64,000 bases of DNA, taken from the NCBI RefSeq assembly GCF_035918255.1, contig NZ_CP142136.1, positions 976,001-1,040,000 on the forward strand, given 5' to 3'. The DNA is from Mesomycoplasma ovipneumoniae (GTDB lineage: Bacteria; Bacillota_I; Bacilli_A; Mycoplasmatales; Metamycoplasmataceae). Position numbers and translations under genes: made by a program. The notes beneath the pieces were generated by a model. That model did not search any database, had not been told where the DNA came from, and saw only the letters and a list, made by a program, of their open reading frames with translations. This document shows, one piece after another, positions 1 to 9,632 of this stretch. Positions within the stretch are counted from its first letter, which is position 1; the number at the start of each line of letters is the position of its first letter.

Positions 1-2588
1 GTTCTTCCGACTAAAATATCACCAGTATCAACTTCTGAACCAACAATTACAATCCCGTTTGCATCAAGATGAGCACGTGATCTGGCCGAAGCATTTGGCA
101 CTTCAGCGGTTAGAATGTCATTTCCTGCCTTAGATGAACGAAACTTTATTGTCTGTTCTTGAATGTGAATTGAAGTAAAAACGTCGTCTTTTACGAGCTT
201 TTCACTAATTATGATCGCATCTTCGTAGTTGTAGCCATATCAAGTACTAAAAGCAACAAGCACATTTTTACCAAGTGCCAATTCGCCATTTTCGGTGGAC
301 GGACCATCGCAAATTAGTTGACCTTTTTTAACAAAGTCACCGACTTTTACAGTTGGTTTTTGTAAAATTAATGTTTCTTGGTTTGATTTTTCAAAAGCCC
401 GTAAAAAATAGGTTTTTGTTGAATTTTCGGAATTAACAACGATTTTTTTTGCATCAACAAAAATAACTTTTCCATCTTCAAGGGCGCGAATATTTGTTGC
501 TGAAAAACGGGCAATATCTGCCTCAATTCCTGTTGCAACTAGTGGTGCCTCTGGTTTGATTAATGGAACGGCTTGACGTTGCATGTTTGAACCCATAAGT
601 GCACGGTTAGCATCGTTATTTTCCAAGAAAGGAATTGCTGAAGCCGAAATTGATGTCATTTGCATTGAAGAAACGTCGATATAATCGACTTGATTTGCAT
701 CAAGAACAAGATATGTCTGATTTTTACGAACAGTTAATTTGTCAGCAATAATTTTGTTATTTTCATCAATTTCGATTGAAGACTGAGCAAAACTAAGACC
801 AAATTCTTCAGCTGCAGTTAGTCAGTGAACTTTGCTAAAATCAACAACACGGTTTGTGACTTTATAATAAGGAGTCATTATAAAACCGTATTTATTTGTG
901 CGTGAAAAAACTGAAAAGTTAAGAATTAGACCGATATTTTGCCCTTCAGGAGTCTCAACAGGACAAATACGACCATAATGAGTTGCATGAACATCCCGAA
1001 CCTCAAATTGGGCGGTATCACGATTTAAACCACCTGGACCAAGTGAAGTTACCCGTCTTTTGTTGGCTGTTTCTCCTAAAGGATTAATTTGATCCATAAA
1101 TTGTGATAACTTTGAGGAGTTAAAGAAATTTTTAAACTGATTATAAATTGGTTTGTTATTGATAATTGATTTTACAGTTAGCTGTGATAAATCAGATTTT
1201 GAAGAAATTCTCTCCTTACTGTTTTTTTCAATTTTAGTAAGGGCAATTAAAAACTGATTTTGTAAAAGTTCACCAACACTAACGATTCTTTTATTAATTA
1301 ATGAATCAGGATCGTCATTTTTCCCTAAATTGTGTAGTAAATTAAAGTAATATGAAACAATTGCGATTATATCTGATAAAACTAAAGTGGTTTCGGTCAA
1401 ACTTGGATCTGTTGCAATTACGCTTACAGGTTCAGTTTCTTGAATCATCGCTTTTTTGTTTGGTCAAACTTTTACAATGGCAACATAAATTCTTTCGCCT
1501 AGACGTTCATTACGGCTAATTTGTAATTGGCGAGCATAAATAGTTGAATCTACACCTTCAATTGTGGACAGTTCAAACTCAGAGTTATTAAATTTTTCCT
1601 GAATTTCAATAGCAATTGAACGACTAATGTAAAGTCCTTTTTGGTATAAAATTTCGCCTTCTTTATTTACTAAATCTTCTGCAAGATAAGTCTGAGAAAT
1701 TCGATCAATTAAATTCAACTTTGAATTTAACATGTAACGACCTGTTGCTGAAAGATTATAACGTCTTTCATTGAAAATAATTGAAGGAATTAGGTTTTTT
1801 AGACCATCTTCAGTAACACGGTCATCTTTACGAATAATGCGATAAATTGACTCAAGATTTTCATCAATTGAGTCGATTTTGTGACGGCGAATTGATTCTT
1901 GTAATTCTGGTGAATTTCCAAAATACTTACGAATTGTTTCGTTTGTAAAACCAAGACTTTTTAAAAACGCCATTAAAGGGATGTTTTTATGTTTATCAAC
2001 ACGAAACTTAACTGTGTCAACTTGGTTTCCAGTAACTTTGTGGAAAATTTCCATTCATGAACCAAGTTGCGGAATAATTTCGACCTTATTAAAAAGGTCA
2101 TCAGCTTGACGATTTCGAACATTTTCACGAAAACAAACACCAGGTGAACGAATTAATTGTGAAACAATAACTTTTTCAAAGCCATTTATAATAAAAGTTC
2201 CGCCTTGGGTCATAAATGGAAATTCAGAAAGTAAAATTTCTTGTTCTTCCATTTCACCATCTTCAACTTGAATTTTAACTAAAGTAACATAAACTCTAGC
2301 AGCATAAGTTTTACCTTTAATTTTAGCTTCACGAATTGCTAAATATTCATTTTCAGGTTTTTCAACTCTAATTGAATCAGGACGAAATTTAATTTCCAAT
2401 TTACCGTTTGACGAAACAATTGGAAAAATTTTATCAAATGCTTGTGCAATTCCAGTGCTTAAAAACCAGTCAAAAGATTCACGCAAAGAATCTAAGAAAT
2501 CTGGTGTTTCTAGTGTATTATTTGTTTTTCCGTAAAAACGGCGCTGGGTTCCTATGCCATAAGATTTTAATTTAAATAATTGGTTCAT
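1..2588 (-). CDS. rpoB: RNA polymerase beta subunit (partial, 3' end beyond window)
   Basis: Catalytic beta subunit of DNA-dependent RNA polymerase. About 862 residues are present and the C-terminal part lies beyond position 1. Reading UGA as Trp joins four open segments into one frame (Trp codons at 2055, 1464 and 822). Recognisable landmarks are the N-terminal NYxLPDFL-like start, [21 protein letters not shown], the rifampicin cluster [18 protein letters not shown], and GPGGLNRD followed by [27 protein letters not shown]. The start at 2588 is preceded by GGGGTGAG. In the rifampicin pocket the residue equivalent to E. coli His526 is Asn, a change linked to natural rifampicin resistance in Spiroplasma. 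It lies downstream of rplJ-rplL, the usual bacterial order. Identification is essentially certain. Confidence 0.98.
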
Positions 2589-2626
2589 GACTCACCCCTT
2601 TTTCCCCTTTTTTGTTTAGGTTATAT

Positions 2627-2632
2627 ATTATA
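2627..2632 (-). promoter_or_regulatory. -10 box upstream of rpoB
   Basis: A TATAAT on the minus strand lies 38 bases upstream of the rpoB start, downstream of the rplL terminator hairpin. It would give rpoB its own promoter. No convincing -35 box was seen, which is common in mycoplasmas. Confidence 0.5.
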
Positions 2633-2726
2633 TTTAAAAAGCAAAAAATTCAAAGCGTTTTTATACTTAATTTCAAAAAAATTAATAAAATATTAAAAAA
2701 ATATTTTATTTTAGTAAAGTAAAAAT

Positions 2727-2759
2727 AACAAAAAAGGCGTTTAGAACACCATTTTTGCT
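2727..2759 (-). terminator. Rho-independent terminator/attenuator between rplL and rpoB
   Basis: On the minus strand two 14-base arms (2746-2759 and 2727-2740) pair around a 5-base loop. There is one U-U mismatch and wobble pairs. The 3' arm and following bases are U-rich. It lies 25 bases past the rplL stop, so it can end or attenuate rplJ-rplL transcription before rpoB. Confidence 0.75.
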
Positions 2760-2783
2760 TTTTAAAATTAATTTTTTGAAATA

Positions 2784-3149
2784 TTAATCAATAGAAACTT
2801 CAGCTCCGGCTTCTACTAATTTAGCTTTGTATTCCTCAGCTTCTTCAGGTTTGATTGCTTCTTTTATGACAGAAGGTGCTGCATCAACAAGTTTTTTAGC
2901 ATCCATCAAACTTAATCCAAGCATATCTTTAATAACTTTTATAACAGCAACTTTTTGTTGTCCGGCTGCTTTTAGAGTTAATTTAACTTCAGATTTTACT
3001 TCAGCGGCAGCTTCTGGAGCAGCTGCAACAGCAACAGCAGAAGGGTCTACCCCAAATTCTTCTTTAAGAGCATCAACAAATTCCATTACTTCTTTAATTG
3101 TCATTTCTTTCAATGACTCGATGAATTGTTCTTTAGTAATTTTAGCCAT
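2784..3149 (-). CDS. rplL: 50S ribosomal protein L7/L12
   Basis: Stalk protein of the large ribosomal subunit that recruits translation factors. It is 121 residues, normal for the family. The N-terminal dimerisation helix (FIESLKEMTIKEVMEFVDAL) leads to an Ala/Val-rich hinge (about residues 37-52). The C-terminal factor-binding domain carries KVAVIKVIKDMLGLSLMDAKKLVD and ends AKLVEAGAEVSID. The ATG is preceded by AAAGGA and lies 12 bases after the rplJ stop, so the two are cotranscribed and bind as the L10-(L12)n stalk. Confidence 0.98.
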   Translation of the reverse strand: MAKITKEQFIESLKEMTIKEVMEFVDALKEEFGVDPSAVAVAAAPEAAAEVKSEVKLTLKAAGQQKVAVIKVIKDMLGLSLMDAKKLVDAAPSVIKEAIKPEEAEEYKAKLVEAGAEVSID

Positions 3150-3161
3150 TTTTTTCCTTTT

Positions 3162-3659
3162 TTATGCAGTTATTTTTTGTTCGTCTATTAATAATTTAAG
3201 TCCAAAAGCCAATTGTTTCAGTGGGCTTTGAAGAGAAGAAGCAAGCATTGTAATTGCTTCAGTGTAATTTGGAAGTGAAGCAATAGCGGTATTTTCTTGC
3301 GGTGTAACAACACTTTTTTCATAAATCCCACCTTTTAATATTAATAAAGGTTGATCTTTTGCGACTTTTGTAATAATTTTAGCGGGTGCAATTGGGTCTT
3401 CTAGACCAAAAGCAAATAAATTTGGTCCCACTAATTCTGATTTTAGATTAGAAAAACCGAGTTCATCTGCTGCAATTTTGAAAAGTCGATTTTTATAAAT
3501 TCTAGTAAAAACACCTGATTTCTTTAGTTCCTGACGCAAACTTTCTAATTCTGCGACTGAAAGTCCGCGATATTCAGCAATTGCTAAAGAAGAAGATTTC
3601 TCGAGCAAATCTCTAATTTCAGTAATTATTTCTGCCTTTTTTTGGCGAAAAGCGTTCAA
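3162..3659 (-). CDS. rplJ: 50S ribosomal protein L10, TTG start
   Basis: Stalk base protein that anchors L7/L12 dimers to 23S rRNA. I place the start at the TTG at 3659, giving 165 residues beginning (M)[14 protein letters not shown]. It is preceded by AGAAAGGAG at a 7-base spacing, and typical L10 proteins start just before the KKxEIxxEI helix. An upstream in-frame ATG at 3704 would add 15 residues ([14 protein letters not shown]) unlike L10 and would bury that ribosome-binding site. Conserved core: [29 protein letters not shown] and GPNLFAF. It is first in the operon with rplL. Confidence 0.96.
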   Translation of the reverse strand: MNAFRQKKAEIITEIRDLLEKSSSLAIAEYRGLSVAELESLRQELKKSGVFTRIYKNRLFKIAADELGFSNLKSELVGPNLFAFGLEDPIAPAKIITKVAKDQPLLILKGGIYEKSVVTPQENTAIASLPNYTEAITMLASSLQSPLKQLAFGLKLLIDEQKITA

Positions 3660-3760
3660 ATCTAGACTCCTTTCTGTTTTAGGAGCAATACTTTGAAAAT
3701 ACATTCAAACAACAAATTAAGTCATTCTGACAGTTATTATCTCTATGTATTGCCTTTAAA

Positions 3761-3788
3761 ATTATACCAGAAAGAAAAAAATTTCCAA
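3761..3788 (-). promoter_or_regulatory. Promoter of rplJ-rplL operon
   Basis: Minus-strand TTGGAA (3783-3788) and TATAAT (3761-3766) are 16 bases apart. TGG immediately before the -10 makes it an extended -10. The leader before the TTG start is about 95 nt, long enough for L10 autoregulation, but no specific L10-binding fold was established. Confidence 0.7.
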
Positions 3789-3851
3789 ATAAATTAGTAA
3801 AAAAATTAATAATGGGTTTTTTGACTTTAAGAAAATCGCTATTTCAAACTA

Positions 3852-3897
3852 ATACCAAACACTAAAGCCGCCATAAAAACGTTTTAATGTTTGGTAT
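3852..3897 (+). terminator. Inverted repeat with T-tract between convergent/adjacent units
   Basis: Ten-base perfect arms, ATACCAAACA (3852-3861) and TGTTTGGTAT (3888-3897), are followed on the plus strand by a run of T. On the minus strand it follows the small membrane protein gene ending at 3947, with a poorer U-tract. It may work in either direction. Confidence 0.5.
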
Positions 3898-3946
3898 TTT
3901 TTTCTTAAAGAAGTGTAATTTCTAATTTTTAAAACTTTATTGTGAC

Positions 3947-4393
3947 TTATGCAATTTTTGGTGTCAAACTGTCTATTGATTCTTTTTTGTGATTGTGGGC
4001 GAAAACTAAAAACATTACCATTGAAAATACATCAAACAATGGTATGAAAAAGCCAATAATTGCTGTAACTTTAATTACTGAAAGTTTTAGTGATTTTGGC
4101 GAATTTGGTTCTATATTCATAAAAATTTTGTCAGGGAAACTTACTTTTATGATATAAGCAATCGTTAAAACTCGACTTACAATAGTAACAAAAATTCAAG
4201 CAAACATAGCTACTATAAGTTCAGAACCAACAATAAATGAGTCGCGAGTTGAAAATCATGCGCTAATGGAAGGGATAACAAATAAGAAAAATAAAGTAGT
4301 ACCCAATACAAATTTAGTAAGGCGCATTGCTAGTGACAAAAAAACTAAATTTTTCAAATTGTCCACAGGTTTTCTTGTTTTACTAATTTTCAT
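3947..4393 (-). CDS. Small hypothetical membrane protein
   Basis: A 148-residue protein visible only when its two UGA codons are read as Trp. It begins MKISKTRKPVDNLKNLVFLSL and has three to four hydrophobic segments: around LGTTLFFLFVIPSISAWF, GSELIVAMFAWIFVTIVS, and VIKVTAIIGFFIPLFDVFS. The C-terminal tail is charged. No family was recognised. No ribosome-binding site precedes the ATG. A TATAAT at 4404-4409 ends only 10 bases upstream of it, so the mRNA is probably leaderless or nearly so. It stands alone between rplJ and a divergent gene. Confidence 0.7.
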
Positions 4394-4403
4394 AATATAA
4401 TAA

Positions 4404-4409
4404 ATTATA
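4404..4409 (-). promoter_or_regulatory. -10 box giving a probable leaderless mRNA
   Basis: TATAAT on the minus strand ends 10 bases before the ATG at 4393. A start site 6-8 bases downstream would leave almost no 5' untranslated region. Confidence 0.45.
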
Positions 4410-4624
4410 ATTTATTCTTGTTTAAAACCTAGGAATTATTTTTAAATATTTAAGTTCTTGTTGTTTTGTAATTTAGACTTTAAAAAATATTGTAAATTTT
4501 AAGGCGCAAATGTTTGTTACCCAAATAAAACATAAAATAAAAATTCAAAAAGTGCAATTTTTTAAATTTTTTGATATAAAAGTACATTTTTTTTGTAAAT
4601 TCCCGTTTATTTTATAAGTAATGT

Positions 4625-4630
4625 TATAAT
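4625..4630 (+). promoter_or_regulatory. -10 box upstream of the 4681 gene
   Basis: TATAAT within TGTTATAATTAAT lies 50 bases before the ATG. A good ribosome-binding site (TGAGGTGG) lies 9 bases from the start. Confidence 0.5.
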
Positions 4631-4680
4631 TAATTATGGATTCATAAAATAAAAACAATTTCCTGAGGTGGTTATAACTT

Positions 4681-5514
4681 ATGTCAAAAAATAATAAGAA
4701 AAATTTTTGAACTTTTCTCTCACTTGGAACCTGATTTTGAATTCAAAGCTCAATTTTAGTTGCTGTCGGTGGATACTTGATTTATCTTTATGATCTACAA
4801 AATCAACAACAGTTGGCAAAAATAAGTACATATCAATTTTGAAATGATAAAAAGAATGTTTTAACATTTGAAGGTGACTATCCTCGTTTTTTTATAGATA
4901 ATATCAATAAATTAACTGATGAAGAATGAAGAATAAAAAATGAAGAATGAAGAATAAAAACAGGCTCTAAAAAATCATTGAGTTTTAATGATTTTAGAGA
5001 TGAGTATGTATTTATTTATAAAGATCGGCTTAATAAAAATCAGTTTTTGTTTAAAAAGGAAAAACAGGAAAGCGAAAATAATAAGCAATTATATAACACT
5101 CATTTAATTAAAAATACGCAAGATCTTGTTGACTTAATTATACCTGATAAGCAAAAATTATTCTCAACAACTAATAGACATAATTTGGACATTCTTGATG
5201 AAAAAGAGATTAATGATCTAAGTAAAACAATTGATTTATCAAATAAAGATGCAATCATTTTAAATAATTATGTTAGTGAACTTTTTGGTTCTTGAGGTGA
5301 TCGAAGAGCAAAAGGGCTAAATCTTGTTGATTTTAATTTTAATGAAAATACAAAAACAATAGAACTAAAATGGAAATTCGAAGACTACCGCAAAAGATCT
5401 GCAATTGTTCAAGCAATTGGTTACTATGATTGGTTTAAAAGTTATGTTCTTTTAATTGACAAAAATAAAATTGATAGTCTTGATAATATAAAGTTTACAT
5501 CTACCTTTTCTTAA
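4681..5514 (+). CDS. Hypothetical single-pass membrane protein
   Basis: A 277-residue protein when five UGA codons are read as Trp. A short basic N-terminus (MSKNNKKNF) is followed by one hydrophobic segment (about residues 11-38, ending GGYLIYLYDL) with no lipobox cysteine. The rest, hydrophilic and rich in Lys/Asn/Asp, is predicted to be outside the membrane. A 21-base tandem duplication at about 4920-4961 encodes EEWRIKN EEWRIKT. The ribosome-binding site is TGAGGTGG. It stands alone, divergent from the preceding membrane protein and followed by a short R element. I recognise no family. Confidence 0.75.
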
Positions 5515-5621
5515 AATTTTGGATAAGTTTTTTAAATCTTTATCTTTTTAACTTGGAAATTTTGATCAAAAAGTCTCTAATATTTGCAACTTTGCTTCAT
5601 TAGATTTAACTCTTATTTTCC

Positions 5622-5804
5622 TGAGTTTCCCAGTTTGATGGCTAATCTTAAAAAGTGCCCGGTTTTTTAGGGCACTTTTTTAATTTTTTTGGCAAAAGTT
5701 AATTACCTATTTTTTTACTTATTTATTAAAATATCAAAGTAAAAATCATCTTATTTCAAATATTTGGCTCACTAGCGACGCCATCAAACTGGGAAACTCA
5801 GGAA
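5622..5804. repeat. R element, short (MITE-like) copy
   Basis: The 183-bp segment is bounded by a perfect 22-bp inverted repeat, CCTGAGTTTCCCAGTTTGATGG at 5622-5643 and its complement at 5783-5804. Inside is a hairpin (AAAAAGTGCCC 5650-5660 with its complement 5670-5680) that can act as a terminator for the preceding gene. The GGCAAAAGTTAATTACC segment is shared with larger copies. It has no coding capacity and looks like an internally deleted R element. Confidence 0.75.
5650..5685 (+). terminator. Terminator hairpin inside the short R element
   Basis: An 11-bp perfect stem (5650-5660 with 5670-5680) has a 9-base loop and continues into a T-rich stretch. It lies 136 bases after the stop of the 4681-5514 gene. 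The same right-end hairpin recurs, less perfectly, in other R copies. Confidence 0.65.
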
Positions 5805-5963
5805 AAATTTTTGCAAAAGTGTTTTATTTATATTAAGTTTCGTTGCCACAAATGTTTTTTAAAAAAATCCTTTTGTTTTAGAAAAAGCTAGAATAATTTG
5901 AATATTAGGTATGTTTTTTTGTGCGGTGAAAAAAATCAGGAAACCAACAAACCAACAAGTGGA

Positions 5964-6655
5964 TTAAATTTTTACTTTTTTTACTTTTGAAATTGTTTTT
6001 TTGTTTATACTTGTTTTTGACAAATTATCTTTTTTTGGGCTTGCTGTTTTTTTATTTTTATTTAAATTTATAAATGTTTCAATACCTACGTTTAATGATT
6101 CCATAATTCGTAATTCATCAATTGCATCAAACAAAGCATTATGTGTTTCTAAATAATTCTCATTATTGGTTACCATTCTGTATATATTTTCTACACCTCA
6201 TTCTCTTTTTAAATTGCCGTTTTTAGTTGTTTCTGCATTTAATGGAATATATTTGTTAAATTTCTTGTTTTTAGCAACTATAGAAATATGTTATATTCGA
6301 ATGATTCGTGCAATTCAGGCAAATGTCTAAAATCATAATTTGTATATGAAAACCAATTTTTTACTTCATAAGATTTCAAGAACTTAATTAGTCGAACAAT
6401 CATTTCTTTACGTGTTTGAACAAGAATAGTTTCTTGTTCAAATTCAAGGGGGAGTCAAGCATTAGGGGCATACTTTCCACCTACTTTTCAATTATTTTCT
6501 ATTATTCAATATTTTTTATCAATTAATTTAAAATTAGTGCTACCAGCAATTACAACTCCAACGGAAAAAATTTCACTATCGTAGTTTGTTTCTACATCAA
6601 TTACAGCAATATTTTTATTCACGTTAGTAATTTTTTGTTTTTTAATTGCTTCCAT
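5964..6655 (-). pseudogene. DnaQ-like DEDD 3'-5' exonuclease, frameshifted
   Basis: The reading frame starts at 6655 (ATG, AAGGA upstream), 13 bases after the helicase stop. Exo I motif: AVIDVETNYDSEIFSVGVVI. The middle reads WFSYTNYDFRHLPELHESF, and the Exo III-like motif is ETHNALFDAIDELRI. The frame breaks near 6295: after SFEYN the first frame reaches TAG within three codons, while a -1 shift continues ISIVAKNKKFNKYIPLNAET to the end at 5964. Both halves are well preserved, so the lesion is recent, programmed, or a sequencing error. The C-terminal tail is Lys-rich. Likely function: trimming DNA or RNA 3' ends with the adjacent helicase-nuclease. Confidence 0.75.
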
Positions 6656-6668
6656 CTGATTCCTTAGA

Positions 6669-8522
6669 TTATTTTTGACTTTTAGGTTTATAAACTCCTT
6701 TTGAAATAGTTTGTGCAAGTTTTTCGCTGAATTCTTCTCGATTTTTGATTCTAATTTCGTGCATTTCGTTATTTCGAATATTCCACAATATGCCTTTTTC
6801 TTTTTTTAAGGCTAACATATATGAAGCAGTTTGTAAAAAATGAGCAGTTGTTAAATCGCTAACAAATTTAAGCTCATAAACTATATCATTTTTGATAACA
6901 TCGGCAATTCCTTCAGCTCTTATTGTAAGATCATCATCACTAAATTTCAATCAGCATTTTTGTTGAATTATCTCGTCTTTTTCAAGCACTTTTGATAATC
7001 TTTTATGCATTTGATCAACAGCATTATCATCGACAAAATCGGGCTGCGTTTGTTTAATGTATCTTTCTTGGTCTGTTTGCAAATAAACAAGAAAGAGTGT
7101 TAAATCTTTCATTGAATTTCTTTCTTTGATGTAATTTTCATACTCTTTTAACTGTTGTTTTTGTTGTTTTTCTGAATGGTCATATTTGAGTTCAATAAAA
7201 TGCCTAATTTCTTTATCTATTTGTCAATCGTTGAAATAAGATGCTTCAAGAAAAATACCAACGCATGGTGTAAGATCAATTAATGCATCTTGTGTTTTCA
7301 CTTTTATTTCACTTTTATCTTCCGTATTAATTTTCTTTATATCAAGCATTTGCAACATATACTCAATATCTTCCTCATACTTGTGATCAAACATTGTAGA
7401 CATTGCAAATGAATCTTCGGATCATTTCTCTAAATATTTAGATTGTTTGATAATTACCTCATTTAATGGTAGGTTTGGAAATTCTGGTTTAAAAAAGATG
7501 ATTTTTTCTTTTCCTCTACTTGCCGCTACGCAAAATATGTTTTTTACAATTTCATAATTTGCTGTAATTTGTTGTAAGCGGATTTTTCAATATAGTAAGT
7601 CAAAATCAAAAACAACACAAATAGGTTTTTCCAATCCTTTTGAGCTATCATATGTTGTAAAAATAGCTGAATTTTTTTTGGGAGACAAATTTGCGTCTTT
7701 TTCTCTTATAGAAGCATAAACGGTTTTTTTATTGAAAATATCACTATGATTTTCTTCAAGATAATTTAATAGTTCTGTCATTTTGCCTGAACGGTAACCC
7801 AAACATAAGATATCAGCAGGTTTTTGTTTAGCCAAAAATTCTTGAATTTCTTCCATTCCCATATATTCGATTTGACAATTTTCGTTTACTCCGTTAATTG
7901 TTTTATCTCAAATTCTACCCAACATATTAGCATGCTCTTTTGGCATTCTGAAGGAAAATGTTAAGCTAATTTTTTCATATGATCCTAAAAATTTATCAAT
8001 AAAATCAGTAACATTTAATTTTGTTTTATCGTAAATTTTCTGATTAATATCTCCAACAGCAACAATTTGTATATTAGGATTTTTTTCTTTTATTTTTCCC
8101 AATAACAAAGATATTTCTTCAGTAATATCTTGGTATTCATCAATTAGTAGAACATCATAAGTGGCAACAGAAATGTTGTTTTTTAAAAATATTTTAATTG
8201 AATCTGCTGAAGAAGAATTAATACCTTTTTCTCACAAAAATCGATATGCAAATCCGTGATAATTTTGTACCAGAACATTTTTGTTTTTGATCTTGTTTTT
8301 AGCTTCAACTTTTAATAGTTTATTGTAAGTTAAGTACAAAATTTTTTTATCAATAGGAAATTTGTCACAGAGAACCTGAATTACTGATGTTTTTCCACTT
8401 CCAATACAAGCGTCAACTAGGATATTTTCACCTTTTAATGCTAAATTAACAACATTTTGTTGCTCTTCTGTGAGTTTTTCTGCAATATTTTCAGTTTTTC
8501 GTTTTTCTGTTTTTCTAGCCAT
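6669..8522 (-). CDS. UvrD/Rep-like helicase fused to RecB-type PD-(D/E)XK nuclease
   Basis: A 617-residue protein reading several UGA as Trp. Superfamily 1 helicase motifs, in order: LTEEQQNVV (Q motif), GSGKTSV (Walker A, residues 41-47), LLIDEYQD (Walker B, about 125-132), VAVGDINQKIYD (III), SFRMP (IV), TYDSSKGLEKPICVVF (V) and VAASRGKEKIIFF (VI). The C-terminal part carries a RecB-like nuclease: GIAD (Asp about 541), YELK (Glu 550, Lys 552), then QTASY (Gln 564 to Tyr 568). It lacks the inserted 1B/2B domains of full UvrD, so it is compact. A DEDD exonuclease gene follows in the same operon, suggesting a DNA repair or defence nuclease unit. Substrate is unknown. Confidence 0.85.
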
Positions 8523-8581
8523 AATTCTCTTAGTTATTAAATCTAATTATTAATGATATTAATTTAGTTTTTTTATAAATT

Positions 8582-8625
8582 AAAACAATAGAAAAAACAA
8601 GGCAACTAGTTTTTTCTATTGTTTT
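8582..8625 (-). other. Perfect 17-bp hairpin in the helicase leader
   Basis: AAAACAATAGAAAAAAC (8582-8598) pairs exactly with 8609-8625 around a 10-base loop, 60 bases upstream of the helicase ATG. A second hairpin (8637-8659) precedes it in the transcript. The loop-proximal sequence resembles the dispersed AAGGCAACTAGTTTTTT motif near 22945 and 39808. It may attenuate transcription or be a repeat remnant. Confidence 0.55.
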
Positions 8626-8636
8626 GCGATTCTAGG

Positions 8637-8659
8637 CAACCCTATAAATTTTAGGGTTG
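8637..8659. terminator. CAACCCTA hairpin
   Basis: CAACCCTA (8637-8644) pairs with TAGGGTTG (8652-8659) over a 7-base loop. On the plus strand it is followed by TTTG; on the minus strand it lies inside the presumed helicase leader. Direction of action is uncertain. Confidence 0.45.
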
Positions 8660-8681
8660 TTTGAAAAATTAACCTAAGAAA

Positions 8682-8687
8682 ATTATA
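8682..8687 (-). promoter_or_regulatory. Extended -10 for the helicase operon
   Basis: TGCTATAAT on the minus strand implies a leader of about 150 nt containing both hairpins. The promoter overlaps the 62-bp direct repeat that flanks the 8759-9761 R element. Confidence 0.45.
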
Positions 8688-8696
8688 GCATAAATT

Positions 8697-8758
8697 TTTA
8701 ACAATTAAAACTGACAATAAATGATTTTTATATTATTTTTAACTATCTTAGTCGCAAA
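8697..8758. repeat. Left copy of about 62-bp imperfect direct repeat flanking an R element
   Basis: TTTAACAATTAAAACTG...AGTCGC recurs at 9762-9825, where it overlaps the last codons of the MIP protease gene. The two copies bracket the composite R element, like a very long target duplication that has since diverged. Confidence 0.6.
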
Positions 8759-9193
8759 CCTGAGTTTGGCAGTTTGATGGCAAAAATTCACTTTTAATGA
8801 ATATAAATAGGCAAAAATACCGTTAAATCCGTGTTTTTTTGAGGCTAAAACCTTAATTTTTATTATTTTAAAATTAACAATTTACAAAAAAAAAAAAAAA
8901 TGTTTGCTCAAAAATAAAGTTATGTTATAATTAGCATCACTTAAGAATGAATTAATAAATTTTGATATTGAATTAAGGGGAATCAGTTATGTTTTTGTCA
9001 TAAAAAAATCAGATAGTGCGAATTATCCATTATATTTTTAAATATGATGGGATGCCTTAAATTTACCCGTTTAGAAATCTTTAAATTTAGGACTTTTAAT
9101 TATTGTTCTTTCAAAACTTCATATGTTTTTTTAGGCTCGATGCAAATAAAAACGAGTTTTCTATTTGCATCGAGTTTAAATAGTAGTTGTATT

Positions 9194-9237
9194 TTTATCC
9201 ATAAATTGATTTTTGTTAGTATTTTAAAGTAGGTAAT
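9194..9237. repeat. 44-bp perfect direct repeat, left copy
   Basis: The 44 bases ending AAAGTAGGTAAT are repeated exactly at 9633-9676 and immediately flank the nested R element at 9238-9632. This is an insertion footprint or local duplication. Confidence 0.8.
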
Positions 9238-9632
9238 CCTGAGTTTCCCAGTTTGATAAGGTAATTTCAAAAAAGCATCCGGTTTTAGGCAATTTTTTAA
9301 GTTTTTTTGGTAAAAGTTAATTACAATTTTATTAGTAATTTATTAAGATATCAAAGTATTGATTGTTTCCAAATAACTTGTTTCAAATTTCATGTTTGAA
9401 ATTTCCTTAAAATATTTAGGTTTTTTGCCAAACAATTTGTTTACTTCAATAAAACCATCTTTATTTTGTTTTTTCATAATTTATAATTATACCATAAAAT
9501 TACTTAAAATGCAATTAAATGACATTAATATAAATTAAGGTTTTACGTTCAAAAAACACTGATTTACGGGTGTTTTTTCATATTTATATTCACTAAAAAG
9601 TGAATTTTTGCCTTAAAACTGGGAAACTCGGG
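9238..9632 (-). repeat. Nested R element (inverted, with a different core)
   Basis: Begins CCTGAGTTTCCCAGTTTGAT and ends AAAACTGGGAAACTCGGG, so both R ends are present but in inverted order relative to the host copy. The usual promoter/RNA core is replaced by a short segment carrying a 44-codon minus-strand ORF (9343-9477). Confidence 0.65.
9343..9477 (-). CDS. Tiny ORF inside nested R element
   Basis: 44 codons from ATG at 9477, beginning MKKQNKDGFIEVNKLFGKKP and ending NTLIS. An extended -10 (TGGTATAAT) lies only 9 bases before the ATG, so the message would be leaderless. The product is basic and soluble and matches no family I recognise. It may be the truncated start of a longer cargo gene. 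Confidence 0.35.
   Translation of the reverse strand: MKKQNKDGFIEVNKLFGKKPKYFKEISNMKFETSYLETINTLIS

Noticed and set aside
822..2588. rpoB appearing split into four genes
   Set aside because: All breaks are UGA codons at conserved positions of one frame; with the mycoplasma code the gene is intact.
2827..3231. Plus-strand 134-codon frame over rplL/rplJ
   Set aside because: It is antisense to the highly conserved rplL and has no ribosome-binding site; composition mirrors the L7/L12 hinge.
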